Part shown: positions 52,777-61,939 of the stretch, piece after piece
How positions within the stretch are numbered: the stretch's first letter is position 1
Layout of the letters: the number at the start of each line of letters is the position of its first letter
Assembly: GCF_019880555.1 (NCBI RefSeq)
Contig: NZ_JAINVU010000005.1
Coordinates: 248,001-312,000 of the forward strand
From: Hephaestia mangrovi
GTDB taxonomy: Bacteria > Pseudomonadota > Alphaproteobacteria > Sphingomonadales > Sphingomonadaceae
Length of the DNA stretch: 64,000 nucleotides
Reading direction: 5' to 3'
Notes under the pieces: generated by a model
Seen by the model: the letters and a program-made list of their open reading frames with translations, nothing else
Databases searched by the model: none
What the model was told of the DNA's origin: nothing
Position numbers and translations under genes: made by a program

Positions 52777-53543
52777 CATTGCCCAGCCTGCCGCTGTTCT
52801 TTGCGGTGGCGGGCCGGCCGGTGATCCTGCTCGGCGATGGCGCCGCGGCGGCGGCCAAGCGGCGCCTGCTCGAACGCGCCGGTGCCCGGATCGTGGGCGA
52901 AGAAGCCGATGCGGCGCTCGCGATCGTCGCCATCGAAGAAGAAGCGCCGGCGGCCGCGGCGGTCGCCCGGCTCAAGGCGCGGCGCATCCTCGTCAATGCG
53001 GTCGATCGCCCGGCGTTGTGCGATTTCACTTTGCCCGCGATCGTCGACCGCGCCCCGGTGATCGTCGCGATCGGCACCGGCGGCGCTTCGGCCGGGCTTG
53101 CGGCGGCGCTGCGCCAGCGGCTCGAGGCGCTTCTGCCCGCCGGCCTCGGCGCGCTGGCGGCCCGGCTCGGCCAGGTACGGGCGGCGATTCGTGCGCGCTA
53201 TCCCGATGGCGACGCCCGTCGCCGCGCGCTCGGGGCGGCGCTGGCGGCGGGCGGGCCGCTCGATCCGCTCACCGCCCAGCCCGAGGCGCTCGACATCTGG
53301 TTGCAGGATCACGCGTCGGACATCGCGGAACTTGTCGCTATCCGCTTGCGGACGCCCGATCCCGACGATCTCACCTTGCGCGAGGCCCGCTTGCTCGGGC
53401 GCGCCGACCGGGTCTTCCATCGCCCCGCCGTGCCGGCGGCAATCCTCGACCGCGCGCGGGGCGATGCCGAGCGGTTTCCCTGCGCCGCGCCGCCCGACGA
53501 TCCGGGGCCGGGGCTGTCGATCGATCTGGAGATGCCGGGATGA
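52773..53543 (+). CDS. Precorrin-2 dehydrogenase/siroheme synthase-like protein
   Basis: A 256-residue protein resembling the N-terminal half of CysG (Met8p-like). LPLFFAVAGRPVILLGDGAAAAAKRRLLERAGA is the NAD-binding start with the family's LPxF and VVGGGxVAxRK equivalents, here with several Ala replacements. PAIVDRAPVIVAIGTGGASAGLAAALRQRLE is the sirohydrochlorin motif. The enzyme oxidises precorrin-2 and inserts iron to give siroheme. The C-terminal 100 residues are divergent. GTG start overlapping lysA as GTGA. Confidence 0.75.
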   Translation: MTLPSLPLFFAVAGRPVILLGDGAAAAAKRRLLERAGARIVGEEADAALAIVAIEEEAPAAAAVARLKARRILVNAVDRPALCDFTLPAIVDRAPVIVAIGTGGASAGLAAALRQRLEALLPAGLGALAARLGQVRAAIRARYPDGDARRRALGAALAAGGPLDPLTAQPEALDIWLQDHASDIAELVAIRLRTPDPDDLTLREARLLGRADRVFHRPAVPAAILDRARGDAERFPCAAPPDDPGPGLSIDLEMPG

Positions 53544-54490
53544 GCCATTTCGCCTACCATGTCATCGGCGGCAAAGCGGAGCGCCTGCCCGCCGAACGGG
53601 CGTTGCAGACGTCCGGTGGCCTGATCTGGATCCACCTCGCCACCAATAATGCCGAAGCGCAGAAATGGCTGGCCGAGGAAGCCGGCCTCGACGATTATCT
53701 CGTCGATGCGCTGACAGCGACCGAAACGCGCCCGCGCTGCGATGCGCTGGGCGATGGCGCCTTCCTCAATCTGCGCGGCCGCATCGCCGAGGATGACGAG
53801 GATGACGACGCGCTCGGCTCGGTCCGCATCTGGGCGACGGCGGGGCGAGTGATCTCGGTGACGCGCCGGCGCCTCACCGCGCTCGAACAGGTGATCGGCG
53901 CGGTCGAATCCGCCGCGGCGGACGACCCGGGCGACCTGATCACCGAATTCGCCACGGCGATCACCGAGGAGCTCGATCCCGATGTCGCCGATCTTGGCGA
54001 CGATCTCGACGATTGCGAGGCCGATCTCGATGCCGATCGCGTCTTCCAGCTGCGTCGCAAGGTCACGCGCGTCCGGGTGATCGCGATCCAGTATCGCCGC
54101 TTCCTGACGCCGCAGCGCGCCGCGCTCGAAAAGCTCGCCGCGCTGCCGTGCGATTGGCTCGAGGATGATGACCGGCTCCATCTCGCCAGCGCCGCGGATC
54201 GCGCCGCACGCATGGCCGAGGAGCTCGAAGCGATCCGCGAGCGCGCGGCGTTGACCCACGAAGCGCTCACCGACCTCAGATCCGAACAGATCGATCAGCG
54301 TTCGCTGGTGATCGCGGTGGTGGCGATGGTGTTCCTGCCGCTGACCTTCATCACCGGCCTGCTCGGCATGAACGTCAAGGGAATTCCCTATGCCGATCAG
54401 CCCTGGGCGTTCGATGGCGTGATGGGCGTGTGCGCGGTGCTCGCGGCGGCGATCACGATCTATTTCATGCAGCGCCACTGGTTTCGGTAA
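53540..54490 (+). CDS. CorA/ZntB-family divalent cation transporter
   Basis: A 316-residue CorA-superfamily protein. A long soluble helical N-terminal domain (GGLIWIHLATNN, LTATETRPRCDALGDGAFLNLRG) leads to two C-terminal membrane helices. The first ends in the diagnostic GMN motif (TGLLGMNVKGIPYA), the second is GVCAVLAAAITIYFM. The segment between motifs resembles ZntB (zinc) more than CorA (magnesium), but the cation is not certain. Overlaps the siroheme gene by ATGA and the convergent HAD gene by 26 bases. Confidence 0.9.
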   Translation: MSHFAYHVIGGKAERLPAERALQTSGGLIWIHLATNNAEAQKWLAEEAGLDDYLVDALTATETRPRCDALGDGAFLNLRGRIAEDDEDDDALGSVRIWATAGRVISVTRRRLTALEQVIGAVESAAADDPGDLITEFATAITEELDPDVADLGDDLDDCEADLDADRVFQLRRKVTRVRVIAIQYRRFLTPQRAALEKLAALPCDWLEDDDRLHLASAADRAARMAEELEAIRERAALTHEALTDLRSEQIDQRSLVIAVVAMVFLPLTFITGLLGMNVKGIPYADQPWAFDGVMGVCAVLAAAITIYFMQRHWFR

Positions 54491-55160
54491 GGATCGCAGC
54501 GACGTCGGCGAAATTGTGCGCGACCACATTCACGCCGATCTCGCGCAGCGTTCGCTCGTGATCCGGCGGGCAATGCCGCCCCGCCGCCAGGCCGATGACG
54601 AAGCCGCCCGACGCGACCGCGCCGGTCGCGCCGACCGGCGAATCCTCGAGAATCGCGCAGCGCTCGATCGGTATCCCCAGGGCCGCTGCGGCATGGAGAT
54701 AGACGTCGGGCTCGGGCTTGCCGCGCGAGACATGTTCGCGGCCGGAAAAGATCCGGTCGCCGAATGCGTCGGCAATTCCCAGATGGCGCAGGTGCGTGGT
54801 GATCCAGTGCGTCGAGCTCGACGAGGCGATCGCGCGCGGCAGCGTTTCCGGCAGGCTCTGGACGAAGGCGATCGCCCCGGCGACGGGATCAAGGCCCTCG
54901 GCGAGCACGCGCGCGTCTTCCTCTGCGCGAATCGCGTGGAAATCCTGCGGCAGCGGGCGGCCGATATAGCTTTCCAGCGCGGCGATGAAGTCGCCGCCGG
55001 CCAGCCCCATGAATCGCGCCATCGAGTCGGCGGGGCTGGTGGGATGGCCGATCCGGGTCAGGTAATCGGCGATCTGGGCGTTGCCGGCATATTCGCTTTC
55101 CAGCAGCACGCCGTCGAAATCGAAGATCAGCGCATCGCAGCGTAGTGCCGCAGCCATCAT
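54465..55160 (-). CDS. HAD-superfamily hydrolase (beta-phosphoglucomutase-like)
   Basis: A 231-residue HAD-IA phosphatase. Motif I is IFDFDGVLLESE near 12, the cap follows (SYIGRPLPQDFHAIRAEEDARVL), motif II is IASSSS, the motif III Lys is in RGKPEPDVYLHAAAALGI and motif IV is AILEDSPVGATGA. Likely a sugar-phosphate or phosphoglycolate-type phosphatase. The ATG overlaps the YggS stop by four bases; its 3' end overlaps the corA-like gene. Confidence 0.88.
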   Translation of the reverse strand: MMAAALRCDALIFDFDGVLLESEYAGNAQIADYLTRIGHPTSPADSMARFMGLAGGDFIAALESYIGRPLPQDFHAIRAEEDARVLAEGLDPVAGAIAFVQSLPETLPRAIASSSSTHWITTHLRHLGIADAFGDRIFSGREHVSRGKPEPDVYLHAAAALGIPIERCAILEDSPVGATGAVASGGFVIGLAAGRHCPPDHERTLREIGVNVVAHNFADVAAILTETSGAA

Positions 55161-55825
55161 GCCCGGCTTCCGAACAGCGCGGAGCCGACGCGGACGTGGG
55201 TGGCGCCGAGCGTCACCGCGGTCTCGTAATCAGCCGACATGCCCATGCTGAGGCGATCGATCCCTTCCTCGCGCGCCAGCTTGGCGAGCAGGGCGAAATA
55301 CGGCGCCGCCTCGATGTCGGCGGGCGGCACCGCCATCAGTCCGACGATCGGCAGCGCCGCCGTGCGCGCTTCGGCGAGCAACGCCGGCAGATCGCCGATC
55401 GCCACGCCGCCCTTCTGCGGCTCGTCGCCGATATTGACCTGGACGAAACAATCGGGCCGCCGTCCGGTCTTGTCGATCGCCTTGGCCAGCGCGGCGATCA
55501 GCGACGGGCGGTCGACCGAGTGGATCGCGTCGAACAGGCCGACCGCGGCCTCGGCCTTGTTCGATTGCAACTGGCCGACGAGGTGAAGCGCGATGCCGGG
55601 CGTTTCCTCGCGCAGCGCGGGCCATTTCGCTTCGGCCTCCTGCACGCGATTCTCGCCGAACGCGCGCTGCCCGGCGGCAATCAGCGGGCGGATTGCGGCG
55701 GTGGGGTGGGTCTTGGATATGGCGATCAGCGTCACCGTGTCCGGTTGCCGCCCGGCAAGGCGCGCGGCCCGGGCGATGCGATCCTGGACGGCGGCGAGCC
55801 GTGTCGAACTGTCGTCGGCGATCAT
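55157..55825 (-). CDS. YggS/PROSC-family PLP homeostasis protein
   Basis: A 222-residue PLP-binding TIM-barrel protein. VTLIAISKTHPTAAIRPLIAAGQRAFGENRVQEAEAKW has the PLP Lys and the FGEN signature, LHLVGQLQSNKAE follows, and LSMGMSADYETAVTLGATHVRVGSALFG is the phosphate-binding C-terminus. These proteins control free PLP rather than catalyse. Coupled to the HAD gene by an ATGA overlap; divergent from the thiamine-phosphate-synthase-like gene by 22 bases. Confidence 0.93.
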   Translation of the reverse strand: MIADDSSTRLAAVQDRIARAARLAGRQPDTVTLIAISKTHPTAAIRPLIAAGQRAFGENRVQEAEAKWPALREETPGIALHLVGQLQSNKAEAAVGLFDAIHSVDRPSLIAALAKAIDKTGRRPDCFVQVNIGDEPQKGGVAIGDLPALLAEARTAALPIVGLMAVPPADIEAAPYFALLAKLAREEGIDRLSMGMSADYETAVTLGATHVRVGSALFGSRA

Positions 55826-55847
55826 GCGCGCTGCTATAGGGAGCCGC

Positions 55848-56372
55848 GTGACCCGCCGCCACCCCGCCCGACTGCCGAAAACCTGGCTGATGACCGATGA
55901 GCGGATGGGCGACGGCCTGTGGCACGCGCTGCGGCGGCTGCCGCGCGGTAGCGGGATCGTCTTCCGTCACTACGCGACACCGCCGGCCGAGCGCCGGCGA
56001 TTGTTCGGCCGGGTCGCACGGATCGCGCGGCAGCGCGGGCTGGTGCTGGTCCGCGCCGGGGCCGTGCCACTCGGTGGCGGCGAAGCGGGCACGCATGCGT
56101 GCCGGGGGCGGGGGCTCGTAACATGGCCGGCGCACGATCGCGGCGAAGCGGTGCGTGGCGCACGGGCGGGCGCCGACCTGCTGTTCGTCTCGCCGGTTTA
56201 CGCAACGCGCTCCCATCCCGGGGCGGCGCCGCTCGGGCTGGCTGCGGCGCGGCGGATCGTCGCTGGTCTTTCGGTGCGCGCCATCGTGCTCGGTGGCGTC
56301 ACGCCCGCGCGGGGCAGGATCGCGATGCGCTGCGGTTTCTGGGGGTGGGCGGCGATCGACGCCTGGAGTTGA
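55848..56372 (+). CDS. Thiamine-phosphate synthase (TenI-superfamily)-like protein
   Basis: A 174-residue protein with the TenI/ThiE barrel pattern: TWLMTDERMGDGLWHALRRLPRGSGIVFRHYATPPAERRRLF at the start, RGLVTWPAHDRGEAVRGARAGADLLFVSPVYATRSHPGAAPLGLAAARRIV in the middle and GGVTPARGR near the end. The family's second signature (P-T-x-T/SK) reads LLFVSPVYATRSHPG. It is ~35 residues shorter than true ThiE, lacks several pyrimidine ligands and may be a TenI-like relative. GTG start at 55848. Confidence 0.7.
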   Translation: MTRRHPARLPKTWLMTDERMGDGLWHALRRLPRGSGIVFRHYATPPAERRRLFGRVARIARQRGLVLVRAGAVPLGGGEAGTHACRGRGLVTWPAHDRGEAVRGARAGADLLFVSPVYATRSHPGAAPLGLAAARRIVAGLSVRAIVLGGVTPARGRIAMRCGFWGWAAIDAWS

Positions 56373-56422
56373 ACCGATTCAGCCGGACTGATCCCGACTT
56401 CTGAATCTGTCGTTAGGCTGAA

Positions 56423-56460
56423 AAGCGCCGTCATGCTGAACTCGTTTCAGCATCCATGGA
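56423..56460. repeat. Dispersed hairpin repeat copy
   Basis: ATGCTGAA (56433-56440), CTCGT loop, TTCAGCAT (56446-56453), then CCATGGA. An identical 19-base block starts the copy at 21643. It lies in the gap (56373-56564) between two convergent genes; the rest of that gap contains nothing else recognisable. Confidence 0.75.
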
Positions 56461-56564
56461 GCAACGCAGCCGCAGCAGCCGACGGTGACGAAGCGCGATG
56501 AATCACGAAACGCGCTAAAGGTGGTCATCCATAGGCGCGGAACTTCGATCCCGCCCGCGCGGGA

Positions 56565-57299
56565 TCAGAAGCGGAACGAGGTGCCGATATAGACCGCCTG
56601 GCTGTCGTGGCGGTTGTCGTCGAGCCGCTGCAGCCGATCGCGCGCTTCCTCGCTCTTGTAGCGGACGCCGGCGGTCACATCGAGGCGGCGAGTCAGCGAA
56701 TAGGAGCCGCCGACATCGATCATCTGGGTGGGGGCTTCCTGCACCAGCGCCGGCGCGTTGCCGATCGGCTCGTCGGTGCCGACCTTGACGCGCGCCGAGG
56801 CGCGGCGGCCGGTATAGCTCAAGCTGACGCCCTTGGTCTCGCGGCTGCCCGGCATCGCGCCGAGATCGACCCGCGTCATGTCGCCCGATACCGCGAACCG
56901 CTTCCATCCCACCGATACGCCAAGATCATAGGCGATCGGCTGGATGCCGAGCTGCCGATCATTATCGGTCAGGTTCCGGGTGTCGTTGCTCGCGGTCTGG
57001 GTCGAGCGTGCGCGCACCGCGACGGTGACGTCGTGGCGATCCCCGTCATGCGATTCGGATGGCGTGAAGCGGAAACCACTCGTCGTATCGAGGCCGCTTG
57101 CCGCCAGCGCCGCGGCGAGCCGCGGATCGGCCGCGGCAGGCGTGAAGGACCCGATCCCGCCATCGAGCCCGAACGTGGCCGGTCGCGGCGCTTTGGAATC
57201 ATGCTGAAAGCCGGAAAAGCCGAGTGCCGGAGACACGGCCATGGCGGCGGCGACAAGCGCCCCCGTTGCTCCACCAGCTATGACCCCAAAGCGCTTCAT
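56565..57299 (-). CDS. Outer-membrane barrel-like protein of unknown family
   Basis: A 244-residue protein. MKRFGVIAGGATGALVAAAMAVSPALG is the signal peptide, followed by a hydrophilic region (about 28-95), then alternating strands: LGVSVGWKRFAVSGDMTRVDLG, GVSLSYTGRRASARVKVG, MIDVGGSYSLTRRLDVTAGVRYK. It ends AVYIGTSFRF, the terminal aromatic typical of outer-membrane barrels. I do not recognise the family. AAGGAG lies upstream but a little far from the ATG; the longer frame upstream is not signal-like. Confidence 0.75.
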   Translation of the reverse strand: MKRFGVIAGGATGALVAAAMAVSPALGFSGFQHDSKAPRPATFGLDGGIGSFTPAAADPRLAAALAASGLDTTSGFRFTPSESHDGDRHDVTVAVRARSTQTASNDTRNLTDNDRQLGIQPIAYDLGVSVGWKRFAVSGDMTRVDLGAMPGSRETKGVSLSYTGRRASARVKVGTDEPIGNAPALVQEAPTQMIDVGGSYSLTRRLDVTAGVRYKSEEARDRLQRLDDNRHDSQAVYIGTSFRF

Positions 57300-57477
57300 C
57301 GATTCGCTTTCCGCTCCTTGCTTTGCGGATATCATGATTCTGCCGCATTTTTCCACCTGTCAGAGTCGATTTGACACCGGGTGTTGCGCGATACCCACAG
57401 CCGAAGCGTGCTTGCGGTCCCCCCCCGACTATCTATAGAAGCCCTTGCACTCTTGCTGACCTTCCAGGGAATAGCCA

Positions 57478-57912
57478 ATGAACCGCCCGTTGCGCACCGC
57501 GATCATGGTTTCGCTTGCTCTGCCGATCGCCGCCTGCGCCGGCCATCACCGCCCCAGCGCGGATATGGCCGCGTCGAAAATCACCCAGATCGGCGTCAAT
57601 TCCTACCTGTGGCGGGCGAGCCTCGATACCTTGTCGTTCATGCCGCTGGTGCAGGCCGATTCCGCGGGCGGGGTGATCGTCAGCGATTGGTACGTCAATC
57701 CGAACGCGCCGGCCGAGCGGATGAAGCTCACCGTCACGATCCTCGATCAGGATCTGCGCGCCGATGCGCTGCGTGTCGCCGCTTCGCGGCAGATTCGCCA
57801 GAACGGCCAATGGGTCGATGCCCCGGTCCAGGCAGCGACGGTGCAGAAGCTCGAGGACATCATCCTGTCGCGCGCCCGCGATCTGCGGCGGCAGTCGATC
57901 GCCGCCAAATAA
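57478..57912 (+). CDS. DUF3576 lipoprotein
   Basis: A 144-residue lipoprotein (LPIAACAGHH, Cys at ~20). ITQIGVNSYLWRASLDTLSFMPLVQADSAGGVIVSDWYVNPNAPAERMKLTVTILDQDLRADALRV is the DUF3576 signature. The family is confined to alphaproteobacteria, is found directly before leuS, and has no known function. AGGGA precedes the ATG; leuS starts 18 bases after its stop, so the two are co-transcribed. Confidence 0.9.
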   Translation: MNRPLRTAIMVSLALPIAACAGHHRPSADMAASKITQIGVNSYLWRASLDTLSFMPLVQADSAGGVIVSDWYVNPNAPAERMKLTVTILDQDLRADALRVAASRQIRQNGQWVDAPVQAATVQKLEDIILSRARDLRRQSIAAK

Positions 57913-57930
57913 CGGAAACGGAGTAGCCAT

Positions 57931-60425
<2,495 letters not shown>

Positions 60426-60429
<4 letters not shown>

Positions 60430-60923
60430 GGCAGCTTGCGGCCCTCGCGCCGCTGGCGCTGCTGCTCGCCGGCTGCGGGCTGCACCCGATGTATGCCGGC
60501 GGGACCAGGGGGCCGGTCGCGCAGACGCTCGCGGGTGTCGAGGTCGCGCCGATCGAGGGCAAGGCCGGCTGGCTGGTCGGCAATGCCCTGCGCGACAAAT
60601 TGTCGGCGATGGGCAGTGTCCAGCCGCGCTACCGCCTCGACGTCAAGCTTGACGACGAGATCAGCGGGCTCGGCGTCAATCGCCAGGACGTGACGACGCG
60701 CGAACGCCGGACGTTGCGCGCGCGCTTCCAGCTGGTCGACCTGTCGAAAGGCACCGTGCTGCTGGACGATACCGCCGGTTCGGATGCGGGCATCGACGTA
60801 GTCGGCTCCGAATATGCCACGATCGCGGCCGAAAACACCGCGCTCGAGAATCTGTCGGGCATCGTCGCCGACCAGATCGTCGCCAGGCTGGCGCTTTACG
60901 CGCATCGTGCGCCGCAGCCGTGA
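60426..60923 (+). CDS. lptE: LPS-assembly lipoprotein LptE
   Basis: A 165-residue lipoprotein ([15 protein letters not shown], Cys at 17). GCGxxPxY at the start is the LptE pattern; RNALRDKL-type [12 protein letters not shown] and [36 protein letters not shown] follow. LptE plugs the LptD barrel that delivers LPS to the outer leaflet; in sphingomonads, where glycosphingolipids replace LPS, its cargo is presumably those lipids. Overlaps leuS by ATGA and holA by GTGA. Confidence 0.88.
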
Positions 60924-61939
60924 AGGCGAACCTCAACCAGGTCCGCGCCGCGCTCGACGCCGTCAATCCCGACATCCGCCTCTATCTGCTCCACGGCCCC
61001 GATGAGGCCGGCGCCGCCGATCTCGCGATGCGTCTTGCTCGTGCGATGGGCCCCGACGCAGAACGTGTCGATCTCGACGGCGCGGCCTTGCGCGGCGATC
61101 CCGCTCGGCTTGCCGACGAGGCCGCGTCGATCTCACTGTTCGGCGGCAGGCGTTATATCCGCATAGCCGGCGTCGGCGAGGAGAGTTTGGCGGCGCTGAC
61201 CACGCTGCTTGAAACCGAAACCGCCGGCAATCCGGTGGTGGCGATCGCCCCGTCGGTCAAGACGAGCGCGAAGATCGTCAAGCTGGCGCAAGGATCGCCG
61301 CGTGCGATGGCGCTTGCCTGCTATGTTCCAGACGGCGCCGATGCCGAGCGGATCGCGGTGGGAATCGCGCGCGAGCACGGGTTGCGCCCGGCCGCCGGCG
61401 TTGCCCGGCGTATCGCCGAAGCGTCCGGCGGCGATCGCGCGATCATGGCGCGAGAGATCGAGAAGCTCGCGCTCTATCTCGATTCCGCGCCCGATCGCCC
61501 CGCCGAACTCGACGACGCCGCGCTCGATGCGGTCGGCGCCGATCTCGGCGATGCCGGAATGAACGCGGCGATCGATGCGGCGATCGACGGCCGCGTCGCT
61601 GATCTCGGCGTCGAGCTTGCCCGGCTTGAAAGCGCGGGCACATCGTCGATTCCCATCCTGCGCGGCCTTGTCCGCCGACTGATGGCGCTCGCCGAGATGC
61701 GCGCCGACGTCGAGGCGGGCAGCTCGATCGACGAGACGGTCAAGCGGCACCGCGTGTTTTTCAAGGAAGAGGGGTCGACCAGGCGCGCGTTGCGGCTGTG
61801 GACTGCGGCCGCGCTCGACAATGCGATCGATCGCGCGCGCCGCGCCGAGCGCGGACAGATGGCGAGCGACAGCGCCGGCCAGGTGCTCGCCGACGACGCC
61901 TTCACGACGATCGCCCGCATCGCCGCGCGGGCGCGATGA
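60920..61939 (+). CDS. holA: DNA polymerase III delta subunit
   Basis: A 339-residue clamp-loader subunit that opens the beta ring. IRLYLLHGPDEAGAADLAMRLARAMG resembles the degenerate P-loop of delta, FGGRRYIRIAGVGEESLAALTTLL follows, and MAREIEKLALYL and LVRRLMALAEMRADVEAG mark the other domains. The start is GTG at 60920, overlapping lptE. Same linkage (leuS-lptE-holA) as in other proteobacteria. Confidence 0.93.
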   Translation: MKANLNQVRAALDAVNPDIRLYLLHGPDEAGAADLAMRLARAMGPDAERVDLDGAALRGDPARLADEAASISLFGGRRYIRIAGVGEESLAALTTLLETETAGNPVVAIAPSVKTSAKIVKLAQGSPRAMALACYVPDGADAERIAVGIAREHGLRPAAGVARRIAEASGGDRAIMAREIEKLALYLDSAPDRPAELDDAALDAVGADLGDAGMNAAIDAAIDGRVADLGVELARLESAGTSSIPILRGLVRRLMALAEMRADVEAGSSIDETVKRHRVFFKEEGSTRRALRLWTAAALDNAIDRARRAERGQMASDSAGQVLADDAFTTIARIAARAR

